Notes: generated by a model not told the origin, from the sequence alone. DNA of 64,000 nt from M269 sp964640795 (GCA_964640795.1 CAZXIN010000011.1:61121-125120); one strand, 5' to 3'; counted from the stretch's first letter, positions 8,660 through 18,716 are shown. A program made the numbers and translations.

Positions 8660-10238
8660 CCTGTGGGAGCACCTTTTTCGGCTTTCCAACGATGCATATG
8701 AGAAAGGCTAAAAGACTTCCTAGACAAAGTTTCCAAGTAAAGGCAACCGTGCCGATAAAAGACGGCAGCCCGACCAAATCAACAAAATAAGGCTGCTGGA
8801 AAACTGACACGATGAAACCAGTTGTCAGTGCGAGATAAACACTGATTGGTGAGCCTCGTTGTGTAAAAACAAGCGTAAAAAAAACACCAAGCAACCCTGA
8901 GTAAGCAAAAACCATCACAGACAGTGCGAAATCAAGTAAGGGTATATCTGTATAACGATGCCAATAAAAGCAAAGCATCGACATAGTAAATAAAATCAAA
9001 GCCACCAAGGCCGTGGCTACTCTGCCAGCGAGCAACAAGTGTGACTCGTCTTTATTACGCTTGACGGCGACAAGTGGTTGATAAAAGTCATGAATCATCA
9101 CAGAAGCCATAGAATTTATCCCTGAATTCAGCGTAGAGATAGATGCAGATATGACCCCGACAGTCATAAGTCCTTTCAATCCAATAGGCATTTCGTTAAG
9201 AATATAGAACATGAAAACAGTCACCTGTTCGCCCTCAAATGCTTGATTAACCTGGCCCGCAGCTTCTTGAGACATGAGATCGGGCTGTTGGTAAAAGAGA
9301 TAAAGCAGTTGCCCTATGGCAACAAAAAGAAAGCCAACAGGGACAGCTATCACAGCCGATAGAAATAGCGCCTTACCGCCTTCCGTTGCATTCTTGCAGG
9401 TGAGTAAACGTTGTGTCGTGTCTTGATCTAAACCGTAATTCCCAATCAACAGCAAAGTAATCCCAAATACGATGGACAACAAGGTAAAAGGCTTAGATAA
9501 ATCCAAACCTAGATCAAAAAGCTGGAGCTTATTTTGAACGACATCAGTGTTTGCAGCATCAATTGGCGCATTCTGAAGTGCTGAAATCATCGTATTGTAA
9601 TCGACTCCCAGCTGCGTGATGAGGCTATACAATGCAACAATTGCAGCAGAGATATAAATGATAAATTGCGCTAAATCACTCCATATAACGGAACGAATCC
9701 CCCCCATAAAGGTAACCAAAAACCCTAAAATCGTCATTAACAATGCAGAGACTAAAATATTCTGCGCCTCGATATTAGCGAATAAAATCATGGAGACAGC
9801 TATCGCTGCAAGGTAAAGTCTGGCGCCACTCGCAAAGACTCGACCAACCAAATAAACAGCGCCCGCGGCACGCATTGCACCTGTACTTATCCTTTCTTCA
9901 ATCAAATTATAAACAGTGGTGACTTTTAAGGCATAGAACCGTGGTAGCAAAACAAAAACAACAAAGGCTGTGGCAATAAAAGCACCAACATTACTCGATA
10001 CATAGGTAAAATTGCCAGAGTACCCCTGATCGGGCCCACCGAGAAAAGTTGCTGCTGATTGTGTCGTTGCCAGCACAGAGACAGCCACAACCCCAAAAGA
10101 CATTTTCTGGCTACCAAGAAAGTAATCTCGTGTATCACCTTCTTGCTGAGCAGAAAAATAACGGCCAATCCATAGTAAGATGATCAGATAAATCAGCACA
10201 ACCAGCCAATCGAGTACCGAAAAACCTGCCTCTACCAT
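8643..10238 (-). CDS. Sodium/solute symporter (SSS family)
   Basis: A 531-residue membrane protein of the SSS family with about 13 hydrophobic segments. Typical features are the N-terminal FSVLDWLVVLIYLIILLWIG helix, the core motif GPDQGYSGNFTYVSSNVGAF, a MGGIRSVIWSDLAQFIIY helix and NYGLDQDTTQRLLTCKN. The substrate cannot be read from the sequence. It sits between anmK and nagZ, so an amino-sugar or muropeptide-derived substrate is a reasonable guess (inference). It faces anmK convergently (17-nt overlap) and is divergent from nagZ. Confidence 0.88.
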   Translation of the reverse strand: MVEAGFSVLDWLVVLIYLIILLWIGRYFSAQQEGDTRDYFLGSQKMSFGVVAVSVLATTQSAATFLGGPDQGYSGNFTYVSSNVGAFIATAFVVFVLLPRFYALKVTTVYNLIEERISTGAMRAAGAVYLVGRVFASGARLYLAAIAVSMILFANIEAQNILVSALLMTILGFLVTFMGGIRSVIWSDLAQFIIYISAAIVALYSLITQLGVDYNTMISALQNAPIDAANTDVVQNKLQLFDLGLDLSKPFTLLSIVFGITLLLIGNYGLDQDTTQRLLTCKNATEGGKALFLSAVIAVPVGFLFVAIGQLLYLFYQQPDLMSQEAAGQVNQAFEGEQVTVFMFYILNEMPIGLKGLMTVGVISASISTLNSGINSMASVMIHDFYQPLVAVKRNKDESHLLLAGRVATALVALILFTMSMLCFYWHRYTDIPLLDFALSVMVFAYSGLLGVFFTLVFTQRGSPISVYLALTTGFIVSVFQQPYFVDLVGLPSFIGTVAFTWKLCLGSLLAFLICIVGKPKKVLPQANLQS

Positions 10239-10330
10239 GAACTACTTGCCTTAATTTACTGATTGGAATAAACAAAGTCTGCCACACAATGTTAATATCA
10301 GCAGCAAAATTACGTATTGGTTTTTAAATA

Positions 10331-11356
10331 ATGGCGCAATCAAGTCGGGTTATTTTCGGGTGTTCAGGTCTTGAGCTAACGCCTTCAGAAAGGCAACTAT
10401 TTACGCAAGTAAAGCCTTGGGGTTTTATTCTGTTTGCACGCAACATTGCATCTCCCACACAAGTAAAAAAGCTAGTTGATGATTTAAAGAACTCAGTTGA
10501 ACGGGAGGATGCTGTCATTCTCATCGATCAGGAAGGGGGACGTGTCTCCAGACTTCCTGAGTCACACTGGCGCATTCCCCCTAGCCCTACCTATTTTGCT
10601 GATATGTACCTGCGCAAGCCCGAACTAGCCTTGCAAGCCATGCGACTTAATTATCGATTAATTGGTCATGACCTTAAATCATTGGGCATTAACGTCAACT
10701 GTGCTCCCATGGTCGATATTCCTCAAAGAGATGCATCAGCTATAGTCACAGAACGTGCCTATGGTGTCAGTAGCGATGCCGTCATAGCATTAGCGCAATC
10801 CGTTATCGATGGATTAAAAGACACCGGTGTTGCTCCTGTCGTTAAGCATGCTCCGGGGCATGGCAGAGCCACAAGTGATAGCCACCACTTCTTACCAACG
10901 GTCACCGCATCTCAAGAAGCACTCGTCAATGCAGACTTCAAACCCTTTAAAGCGTTATGCCAAGAAAGCATGTTCATGTCGGCACATATAGTCTTTGCTC
11001 AGATAGACAAACGAAACCCTGCCACTCAAAGTGCAGACGTTATCCAAAATATTATCCGTGAACATATAGGGTTTGATGGCCTATTGATGACAGATGATAT
11101 CAACATGAAAGCACTACAAGGAGATGTAACAGAACGCGTTTCCAGTGCACTATCTGCAGGGTGTGATGTTGCCCTTCATTGTAATGGTAACCTCGCAGAA
11201 ATGACACAAATTGGCAATATCATTAGTCCCTTAGAAGGTGACTCCCTTAGAAGAGCTGAAAAAGCAGAAAAACAAGCTTTTGCTAAGCCGTCCACTATAG
11301 ATTTTCAACAAACTGAACTGGAACTCGATAACCTATACCAATTACTCAAGCGTTAA
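10331..11356 (+). CDS. nagZ: Beta-N-acetylhexosaminidase NagZ (GH3)
   Basis: Cytoplasmic GH3 glucosaminidase that removes GlcNAc from GlcNAc-anhydroMurNAc peptides during cell-wall recycling. Motifs seen are LIDQEGGRVSRL, NVNCAPMVDI, VVKHAPGHG at about residue 170-178 followed by the SDSHHFLP loop that holds the catalytic Asp-His pair in this family, and LLMTDDINMKAL with the nucleophile Asp. The length of 341 is normal. It is divergent from the symporter. The product feeds AnmK, encoded about 1.7 kb upstream on the same strand. Confidence 0.95.
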   Translation: MAQSSRVIFGCSGLELTPSERQLFTQVKPWGFILFARNIASPTQVKKLVDDLKNSVEREDAVILIDQEGGRVSRLPESHWRIPPSPTYFADMYLRKPELALQAMRLNYRLIGHDLKSLGINVNCAPMVDIPQRDASAIVTERAYGVSSDAVIALAQSVIDGLKDTGVAPVVKHAPGHGRATSDSHHFLPTVTASQEALVNADFKPFKALCQESMFMSAHIVFAQIDKRNPATQSADVIQNIIREHIGFDGLLMTDDINMKALQGDVTERVSSALSAGCDVALHCNGNLAEMTQIGNIISPLEGDSLRRAEKAEKQAFAKPSTIDFQQTELELDNLYQLLKR

Positions 11357-11469
11357 CCAAAGCTCTCGTTGTCGATTCAACAAGGAAAGGTGTCGATTCA
11401 ATGGTAACTTAGGGACAGGTAAGCACAAATCTCTTAATTTATCTCCAGAACGACCAATGGAGATTAACC

Positions 11470-13329
11470 ATGAAAAAAAGAACCTTATACTGGCTAGCTA
11501 TTAATGCAGCGTTATTATCGATCAACCTGCATGCAATGGACTTGAGAGTTGATAATGTTAAATTGTATCAACCTGAAACTGAGAACTTTAGTCAACCTAG
11601 TCGCCTATATATTGATGAAGGCAAAATTATCAAGGTTGCCAGCATGACTGTTGCAGCAGAAGCAGCTGACGAAGTTATCAATGCTCACGGTCAGTATGCC
11701 GTACCAGGATTGACCGACTTACATGTACATTTAGGGGCTTCCGGGAGCAACTACGGCAGCGAATTTCAGTACTTACCTGTCTCGTCACATTTCAATACTA
11801 ACTTACATCTAGGTGTTACCAATATTGTTGATTTGTTTTCGTTTGACAGAACATTAGATGAAGCGAAAGCACTCCAAGAAAACGAATTAACACCGAACTT
11901 CTTTTATGCTGGAGCCTTATTTACAAATCCCGGAGGCCACGGTACACAATTTGGTGGAGGAGCATTAGAAGTTGTTGACGACTCATCCATTGACACTTTG
12001 TGGAAACAACATATAGCTAGAGCTCCCCACCTAACAAAAGCGGTTATAGAAACATTTGGAGGCACAGCAACTACATTAACTGACAAACAATTAACAGAAA
12101 TAGGCAAACGTTCAAGAGCAGCAAACTTACCTTACTTCGTCCATGTTACATCGTTGGAAGACGGTAAACGAGCGGTTAGAGCAGGTGCTACAGCATTAGC
12201 TCATGGCATCATTGCTGAACCTATCGACGATGAGTTCATTACTCTTATGCGCGACAATCATGTCGCCTATATACCTACACTCACCGTTATGTTAAACCAT
12301 AGTTTCGAAAAACATGAGCATGGCGTAAGCAAGCAATTAGACCTACTGGATAGCGTGCATTCTAAATTGACTCATTGCCTTTTTGAGCAAGTTCCGGTTG
12401 CGCCTTCATGGAAGGAGGATGCCTGGAAAAAAAGAGAAATTGGCTATCACAATATTCAGAAGTTACATGAGGCTGGTGTTTTAATTGGCGCAGGTTCAGA
12501 TGCAGGTAACCCATATGCATTGCACGGTGTGGGATTACATAATGAGATAAGAGCCCTTCATTTAGCCGGATTAACACCAGCGCAAGCGATCAACGCAGCA
12601 ACCTCAAATGCAGCAACCATAATCCATCAAAACGATAACATAGGACGGCTTGAAGAAGGGTACGAAGCAACATTTAGTATCATCCCACAAAACCCTCTTA
12701 CCGACCTTGAACACCTTGCTCAAATAACTTTCATCTATAAATCAGGACAACGTGTTGACAGAGCAGCATTAGTGAAGGCAAATAAACAAACGGTTCCTAT
12801 AGGCAATGAGTGCCACACACCAGATATTATTGCCCAACAGGTTGATTCAGAATCCATTGATCCGCTCGATAAGAATACTCAATGGAAAGCGGTCAGCGAC
12901 AAAGTGATGTCAGGATCATCAACGGCATCTGTTAACGCAAGAGATGAAGGTGTATTGATAGAAGCTACATTAGGTAAGCCTACTAACTTTGGTTCGTGGG
13001 CTGGAGCAGAGTTGCATTTTGAAAAGCCTACCAATGCTTCTCAATATACAGGCATAGAATTAACGTACAAAGGTTCCAATACACCTATATACTTCTCTGT
13101 CTATCATAGCCAAGTCAAAGATTGGGATCATTTCTACTCAATCGTTCCGCCATCCAAAGATCGGAATACGCTAAGAATTCCCTTTCATACTCTCAAACAA
13201 TTCGGTTTTGGTGCGAGTGTTGATTGGTCTAGCAATAATCTATTAGGCTTAAGCATTATGTGGCGCTCACAAACAATTCAGAGCAATGCACCAAATACAA
13301 TAATGTTAAGCTCCATAAAATACTATTAG
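11470..13329 (+). CDS. Secreted metal-dependent amidohydrolase with C-terminal CIA30-like domain
   Basis: A 619-residue exported protein. A signal peptide (about 1-22, ending LLSINLHA) is followed by an amidohydrolase barrel: DLHVHLG holds the first metal-binding histidines, FVHVTS and LAHGIIAEP supply later ones, and GSDAGNP the catalytic Asp. Residues about 460-619 look like a separate beta-sandwich of the CIA30/CBM11 type (FGSWAGAELHF, YTGIELTYKG, DHFYSIVPPS). Prolidase- or imidazolonepropionase-like amidohydrolases are the nearest families, but the substrate is unknown. A two-component pair follows 18 nt downstream and may share its transcript. A Shine-Dalgarno (GGAG) precedes the ATG. 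Confidence 0.8.
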   Translation: MKKRTLYWLAINAALLSINLHAMDLRVDNVKLYQPETENFSQPSRLYIDEGKIIKVASMTVAAEAADEVINAHGQYAVPGLTDLHVHLGASGSNYGSEFQYLPVSSHFNTNLHLGVTNIVDLFSFDRTLDEAKALQENELTPNFFYAGALFTNPGGHGTQFGGGALEVVDDSSIDTLWKQHIARAPHLTKAVIETFGGTATTLTDKQLTEIGKRSRAANLPYFVHVTSLEDGKRAVRAGATALAHGIIAEPIDDEFITLMRDNHVAYIPTLTVMLNHSFEKHEHGVSKQLDLLDSVHSKLTHCLFEQVPVAPSWKEDAWKKREIGYHNIQKLHEAGVLIGAGSDAGNPYALHGVGLHNEIRALHLAGLTPAQAINAATSNAATIIHQNDNIGRLEEGYEATFSIIPQNPLTDLEHLAQITFIYKSGQRVDRAALVKANKQTVPIGNECHTPDIIAQQVDSESIDPLDKNTQWKAVSDKVMSGSSTASVNARDEGVLIEATLGKPTNFGSWAGAELHFEKPTNASQYTGIELTYKGSNTPIYFSVYHSQVKDWDHFYSIVPPSKDRNTLRIPFHTLKQFGFGASVDWSSNNLLGLSIMWRSQTIQSNAPNTIMLSSIKYY

Positions 13330-13347
13330 CCTGAACCACTTAAAATT

Positions 13348-14340
13348 ATGCTGAAACATCCCTTTTTTAAATACAGTTTCTTTGTGCTTCTTGTTATAGA
13401 TGCTGGCTATGTTGTTGGATTGATTTTAGTCGGCGCATCAACACTGTCTTGGGAAAGCATACGAGTAGGCATGCTATGGTTTGTCTGTTTTTATTGGTTA
13501 CCTGTATGGATTGCAGGTGCGGCTATCTTAAAGCTACGGCAGCTGTGGAAACAAAACACCTTTATTGAATGGGGCATAGCCTTTATTTCACTTACCATTG
13601 GTATGTTTGTCACGGATAAAATATTACTTGTGATTTACACTGAATATAGTGGCTTAGGAGGCTTTGTTTTCTTTGGTGGTTTTATTTGGTCAACACCTAT
13701 CTACTTCGTTTGTCGCTTTATTGAAAGTAATAGAAAAGTAGCCACAGAAAAGCATGCCCGTAAAGAAGCACAGCTCGAAACATTGCGCTATCAACTCAAC
13801 CCACACTTCATGTTTAACAGCCTTAATACTATTTCTGCTTACATCCATACAAACCCCAATTTAGCCGATGAGGTCCTGCATGAACTTTCTGATATTTTGC
13901 GTTATTCGCTTGATACAGCAGACAGTAAAACCGTTTCTCTAAAGCAAGAAATTGGCGTTATCCAAAAGTATATTTCAATAGAAAAAGCACGATTTGGCGA
14001 GCGCTTAAATGTTGAATTCAATTTACCTGAAAGCATCCAACAAATTGCAATACCCCCGCTCATCTTGCAGCCCATTGTCGAAAATGCGGTAAAACATAAT
14101 GCTAAAAATGTCTCACTGAAAATCATAATCAAAGTTACCGAGAAGCAAGGCATATTAACCATAGAAGTCAGAGACAATGGCAAGGGTTTCTCTCATCAAG
14201 TACTTAAAAGGGGGTTTGGTGAAGGCATAGGAATGCAGAACTTACAAAAGAGAATTAAGCAACTAGATAGAGGCACAGTAAGAATAGCTAACGATAGCGG
14301 TGCAGTCGTTATTTTGGAGATACCCTATGACGATAGATAA
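13348..14340 (+). CDS. LytS/YehU-type membrane histidine kinase
   Basis: A 330-residue sensor kinase with four hydrophobic segments (about 7-35, 43-65, 75-95, 105-125), a short linker and a His_kinase domain of the LytS group: LRYQLNPHFMFNSLNTI contains the phosphorylatable histidine, and an ATPase domain follows with VENAVKHN and DNGKGF. No separate sensing domain is seen, so sensing is probably in the membrane. Its end overlaps the response regulator start by 14 nt, so the two form a pair. The upstream gene encodes the secreted amidohydrolase. Confidence 0.88.
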   Translation: MLKHPFFKYSFFVLLVIDAGYVVGLILVGASTLSWESIRVGMLWFVCFYWLPVWIAGAAILKLRQLWKQNTFIEWGIAFISLTIGMFVTDKILLVIYTEYSGLGGFVFFGGFIWSTPIYFVCRFIESNRKVATEKHARKEAQLETLRYQLNPHFMFNSLNTISAYIHTNPNLADEVLHELSDILRYSLDTADSKTVSLKQEIGVIQKYISIEKARFGERLNVEFNLPESIQQIAIPPLILQPIVENAVKHNAKNVSLKIIIKVTEKQGILTIEVRDNGKGFSHQVLKRGFGEGIGMQNLQKRIKQLDRGTVRIANDSGAVVILEIPYDDR

Positions 14341-15112
14341 TGAAGAAAGTACTCACAAAAACATATTACGCGTTGCCTATGCAGACGACGAACAACCTGC
14401 AAGAGAGAAGTTACAACATCAGCTCGGTTTAATAGAAGATATTCAGATTGTTGGTTATGCAACCACTGGCAAAGAAGCCGTCATGCTCATAAACAAAGAG
14501 CAACCTGATTTAATCTTTCTTGATATTCAAATGCCTGAGATAGATGGTCTGGATTTACTTTCTTTGCTCAATTACAAACCCATTGTCATTTATACAACGG
14601 CCTACGATCAATATGCAATTGACGCATTTGAGCAAGCATCAATAGATTACTTATTAAAGCCTTATCCACTGTCTCGACTCAAAGCTGCTGTCGATAAAGC
14701 GAGAACACATTGGTTGGGGAAAAAGCAAATAGAAACACATGTTGTTTCTCCCATTCCCAATGAAAACAACACCATGCCCCCTCCCCGCTTAATCAGTAAA
14801 AATGGTGAGCGCATCACTATTTTGTCAGCCGAAGACGTTTCTTACTTTACGTCAGAAAAGGGACAAACATTTGCTATGGCTGAAAACAAACAACGCTTAC
14901 TAAGTGAAACTCTCGACCAGCTAGAAAAGATAATGGATAGCAACAACTACGTTAGAGTACACAGAAGTTACATGATTAATATCAATCAAATTAAAGAAAT
15001 TCAACGATGGTTTAATGGAAAGCTCATGATCATCATGAATGACGAACAGAAAACAGAGATCAGCACCAGCAGGGCTGGTGCTGAAAAACTCAAGCAATTA
15101 CTCCGTATATAG
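14327..15112 (+). CDS. LytTR-family response regulator
   Basis: A 261-residue response regulator. The N-terminal receiver domain has the acidic pocket YADDEQ, a phospho-acceptor Asp at about residue 66 (LIFLDIQMP) and the conserved Lys in YLLKPYP. The C-terminal LytTR DNA-binding domain (about 150-261) ends with FVRVHRSYMIN-like VRVHRSYMININQI. The ATG at 14327 is chosen because GGAGA sits 6 nt upstream; an in-frame start 9 codons earlier lacks that. It is the cognate partner of the kinase upstream. Confidence 0.9.
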   Translation: MTIDNEESTHKNILRVAYADDEQPAREKLQHQLGLIEDIQIVGYATTGKEAVMLINKEQPDLIFLDIQMPEIDGLDLLSLLNYKPIVIYTTAYDQYAIDAFEQASIDYLLKPYPLSRLKAAVDKARTHWLGKKQIETHVVSPIPNENNTMPPPRLISKNGERITILSAEDVSYFTSEKGQTFAMAENKQRLLSETLDQLEKIMDSNNYVRVHRSYMININQIKEIQRWFNGKLMIIMNDEQKTEISTSRAGAEKLKQLLRI

Positions 15113-15126
15113 TCCCAATCTGGCCT

Positions 15127-16662
15127 CTAACCAAAGGTAAATCCTAGAGAGGCTAAACTCTTTGCTCTCTCTTCTATTTTCTTGGATTCGACTTCAACAA
15201 TATTAGCTTGTTGCAAATTATTTTCAGAGGCATCGCTGATATTAGTTATATTTCTGCCAATCTCTTGGGCAACCATGCTCTGTTGTTCCGATGCAGTAGA
15301 AATCTCAATTGCGAGATCAGCAATTGCAGTCACTTCATCATAAACATGTGACACTAAATCTCTCGTTTTGGCAGTTTCTTCTACACATTCGTCCGCATCA
15401 TCTTTACCTTTTGCCATGGTTTCAGACCAACTTAGCAGTGTTGCCTGTATTTCATCAATAGAAGATTTAATCTGTTCTGTCGCTCCGTGTGTCCTTGTGG
15501 CTAGTGCCCGTACTTCGTCAGCAACCACAGAAAAGCCACGGCCATGCTCTCCTGCTCTAGCGGCTTCAATAGCGGCATTAAGGGCTAACAGATTGGTCTG
15601 GTCAGCTATGCCTTGAATCTCTTGCATGACATTACCTATTGACTCAGCTTCTTCAGCTAAACCGGTTGCTGACTCAGATGATTTAGAGACTTCTGTTGCC
15701 AATTTAGCCACACTTTCCATAGTGTGTGTCATAGAATCTGCCGCAACTTTACACTCTTTATGGACAGTATCCACACGTGCCGACGTATTCATCGTGTTAC
15801 TGGCGACTTCTTGTATGGTTGTTACCATCTCCTCAACTGCGACAGAGACCTGATGAATTTCTTGTGCCTCTTGTTCAACGCCTTTTTTAGCTTGTACCGA
15901 TGAGCTTTTAAGCGAATTCACCCCTTTCTGCAATTCATTAGTACTGTCGATCACTCGACCAATAATAGTTTTTATTCTTCCTTCGTGCATTTTACTAGTA
16001 AAATCCGAAATACTAACATCACCACTACCAGAATAGATTCGTCGAGAAACGCTATCGTAGCGCTCTTTTTCCTTCGACAAATAGCCCGGTACATCCACTA
16101 ACTCGGATTTAAACAAAATAAATGGAAGAGCCAGTAGCAAAAAAGACAAGGCGGGATATAACAACCCCAGTCCTGCAATACTCGCTCCCAGAATAACAAA
16201 GGCTGCATTTTTAGCACTTCTATTATGCAGTATAGATTCAGCAGCACTTTTTCCACTATTGATACTATTGTAAAAGCTCTCAGCACGTTTCCGATATTCA
16301 GGTTTAAGCACTGTCCTGACAGATTGGTAACCCACAAGCTTACCTTGCTCATAGACAGGCGTCACAAATGCGTCTACCCAGTAATAACGGCCATCCTTAC
16401 AACGATTTTTAACGGCTCCACGCCATGCTTGCTTAGCTTTTAGTTTCACCCATAAATCAGCAAAAGCTGCTTGAGGCATATCTGGGTGCCTTACGACATT
16501 GTGATTCTTACCGATTAACTCTTCTTTCGTATACCCCGCAATATCGCAAAAATAATCATTAGCGTATGTAATGACGCCCCGCATGTCTGTTGTAGACACA
16601 AGCTCTTGTTCTTCACCAAACTTTACTTCTTGATCTATGACGGTTTGATTTCGTTTACCCAT
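15127..16662 (-). CDS. Aer-like methyl-accepting chemotaxis protein with PAS domain
   Basis: A 511-residue chemoreceptor. A PAS domain (about 18-125) has YANDYFCDIAGYTKEELIG and WRGAVKNRCKDGRYYWVDAF, the Aer-type pattern often tied to FAD and redox or oxygen sensing. A paired hydrophobic segment (about 152-188) anchors it without a periplasmic domain. A HAMP-like linker and a long signalling coiled coil follow, with the hairpin tip AAIEAARAGEHGRGFSVVAD. It should signal to CheA/CheW. It is convergent with the LytTR regulator, 14 nt away. Confidence 0.9.
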   Translation of the reverse strand: MGKRNQTVIDQEVKFGEEQELVSTTDMRGVITYANDYFCDIAGYTKEELIGKNHNVVRHPDMPQAAFADLWVKLKAKQAWRGAVKNRCKDGRYYWVDAFVTPVYEQGKLVGYQSVRTVLKPEYRKRAESFYNSINSGKSAAESILHNRSAKNAAFVILGASIAGLGLLYPALSFLLLALPFILFKSELVDVPGYLSKEKERYDSVSRRIYSGSGDVSISDFTSKMHEGRIKTIIGRVIDSTNELQKGVNSLKSSSVQAKKGVEQEAQEIHQVSVAVEEMVTTIQEVASNTMNTSARVDTVHKECKVAADSMTHTMESVAKLATEVSKSSESATGLAEEAESIGNVMQEIQGIADQTNLLALNAAIEAARAGEHGRGFSVVADEVRALATRTHGATEQIKSSIDEIQATLLSWSETMAKGKDDADECVEETAKTRDLVSHVYDEVTAIADLAIEISTASEQQSMVAQEIGRNITNISDASENNLQQANIVEVESKKIEERAKSLASLGFTFG

Positions 16663-16899
16663 AACTTGTCTTTTCCCAAATACATGGTTTACTTTCTAGG
16701 TTATTCATCACTGTAATGACAATCAGAAAACACCTAAAAGGTCGATTAAGCTTTCAAAGCCTCATACTTTAGTCTAATACCTATGCATTTCAATATCATT
16801 CGCATCAATAACCTTAGGCAAAGGGTGTAACCGACGTGATGACGAGTGGTATGCCCACCTCAACTAGCGCCGTTTCCTTCAGAAAGATTTCGTCTGATT

Positions 16900-18096
16900 T
16901 TATTTTACTACGCGAGCTTGGCACACACTGTTACGCAGTCGCTTGAGGTCATTGAAACGAGTAGCAATATCTTTCACGTCCGCAGCCGACCTCAAATCAC
17001 ATAGCTTTTTTAAGGCTCTCAGCAACACAGGTAATGGCGGGCCACTAGCGGTTATGTCGGCTTTCTGTGTTGTATTGTCCGCTGCTGCTGGTGCTTCGAT
17101 AAATTTGCTAATAAGTAGTTCATGGTGTTGGGTTGCTGTCTTTCCATGGGCCTCACACACCTCTAAAAAAGCGAAAAGGTTTTTATGATACCAATCATAT
17201 TTTTCCTCGCCCAAAGACAAACTTTCGAGAAAACTATCTAGCAAGCTCTTACGTCTCATACAATCTCTTAAGACCAACTGGTCATCAGGCCGCATAAAGA
17301 GAAACTTGTCGACCAAAAGCTGTGAATAATAAGGATCATCAGCTCGACACAACCCCAACAGAAGATCGATAACATTAATCCCAGAGAAGTCCCCTGCGTT
17401 GGCACCTCTATATTCATGCAACCCAACACGGTGAGGCTTGTAGTAAGGCCGAACACAATAGAAAAACTTGTTCACGTCCAATGCATCAAATAACTGCTGA
17501 TTATTGGAGATCACGTCCTCCAACGCTTTTCTGGCTACAACAAACAAATCATAAGAGATAGGGTGCGAAATCCCTAAAGGCAGAGCATGCAGTAACGCTT
17601 CCGATGCTCGGATAAAAGCAAAGACGCCACGGGTATTGTGTTCAATGAATAGCCGCTCATCGGGTAAATTGGTAAAAGTTTTGTATTCACCGTTTTTAGC
17701 CATGTTGTGTGTTTCCAGATGAGCTGATGCAAACCTCGGTGTAACACCTAACGAAGCTCCCAGCTGCATAGCCAAGGCAGACGCTTCTGTCAACGGAGAA
17801 CGTTTCTCTCTTGAAGGCTCCGTTAATTCGTGACGACGGCAAGCGGCCATAAATAGACCAACGTTGCCTAGTAAATCAAAGCCATTATCAAAACCTTCAT
17901 CCGTATTACCTTCTTTAAGCAAATCACTAATTAAGGCATTGCCTTCTTCAAGCAATTGTTCTTTCAATGAGTCACCAATACCTGACACTTGATGAGGATC
18001 ACCTTGTGCACAATACAATAGCTCAAGCTCTGTATTGATCTGCTTAAAGCCTCCTCGAATCCAATCGTCCATGCGCTTAGTGTTGTGTGTGCTCAT
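16900..18096 (-). CDS. PrnB/DUF1864-type haem-dioxygenase-like protein
   Basis: A 398-residue, probably cytoplasmic protein with no signal or membrane segment. The block from about residue 215, VRPYYKPHRVGLHEYRGANA followed by GDFSGINVIDLLLGLC and DDPYYSQLLVDKFLFMRPDDQ, is what I recognise from the PrnB (DUF1864) family. This family belongs to the tryptophan/indoleamine dioxygenase fold; PrnB itself rearranges a chlorotryptophan to a pyrrole in pyrrolnitrin synthesis. Many members have no known reaction, and no other pyrrolnitrin genes are in the window. It is divergent from an Lrp/AsnC regulator 146 nt away, which probably controls it in response to an amino acid. Confidence 0.7.
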   Translation of the reverse strand: MSTHNTKRMDDWIRGGFKQINTELELLYCAQGDPHQVSGIGDSLKEQLLEEGNALISDLLKEGNTDEGFDNGFDLLGNVGLFMAACRRHELTEPSREKRSPLTEASALAMQLGASLGVTPRFASAHLETHNMAKNGEYKTFTNLPDERLFIEHNTRGVFAFIRASEALLHALPLGISHPISYDLFVVARKALEDVISNNQQLFDALDVNKFFYCVRPYYKPHRVGLHEYRGANAGDFSGINVIDLLLGLCRADDPYYSQLLVDKFLFMRPDDQLVLRDCMRRKSLLDSFLESLSLGEEKYDWYHKNLFAFLEVCEAHGKTATQHHELLISKFIEAPAAADNTTQKADITASGPPLPVLLRALKKLCDLRSAADVKDIATRFNDLKRLRNSVCQARVVK

Positions 18097-18242
18097 ACAA
18101 TACTCATTGCTTAAATAAAACTAACTGCGTGCAAGATATCACTACAGGAGTAGCTTAATCAGTCAAAAAGATCATTAAAAATTAGGGACAAGATATTTTA
18201 TAGCGATACACTGTCATAAATTAGCATAAAATATCAACGTCA

Positions 18243-18716
18243 ATGCAAAATAGAAATCAACTCGACAGGATCGACAAAAATATACTGCAGATATTGCAAA
18301 ACAACGGACGCATCTCTAACGCTGAACTTGCCGAGAAAGTCAGCTTGTCACCGACACCATGCCTACGCCGAGTTAAGCGTTTGGAAGAGTGTGGTTACAT
18401 TAAAGGCTACAACGCTGAGCTTGATCACGAAAAGTTAGGTATCACTATTTCAGCTGTCGTGTTAGTGCAATTGGATGCCAATACTGCTGAAAACGGCAAA
18501 GCATTTGAAAGAGATATACAAGACCTGCCCCAAGTTTTGGAATGTTTAGTACTAACGGGGAAGTATGATTACTTACTACGTGTTGTAGAAAAAAGCCTCA
18601 AAGACTATGAATACTTTGTAAAGAATAAACTGGCTAATGTAGCGCATATTGACCGCATAGATACCACCATTGTGCTTAATCAAGTGTCTTTACACAAGAG
18701 GCTGACAGATCTATAA
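18243..18716 (+). CDS. Lrp/AsnC-family transcriptional regulator
   Basis: A 157-residue Lrp-type regulator. The N-terminal winged HTH has LDRIDKNILQILQNNGRISN and LSPTPCLRRVKRLEECGYI, and the C-terminal RAM/ligand domain has VLECLVLTGKYDYLLRVV. The protein is complete. It is transcribed away from the PrnB-like gene, the usual layout for Lrp proteins that control a divergent catabolic or biosynthetic gene. Its last 100 or so codons are duplicated downstream at 19501-19811. Confidence 0.93.
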   Translation: MQNRNQLDRIDKNILQILQNNGRISNAELAEKVSLSPTPCLRRVKRLEECGYIKGYNAELDHEKLGITISAVVLVQLDANTAENGKAFERDIQDLPQVLECLVLTGKYDYLLRVVEKSLKDYEYFVKNKLANVAHIDRIDTTIVLNQVSLHKRLTDL

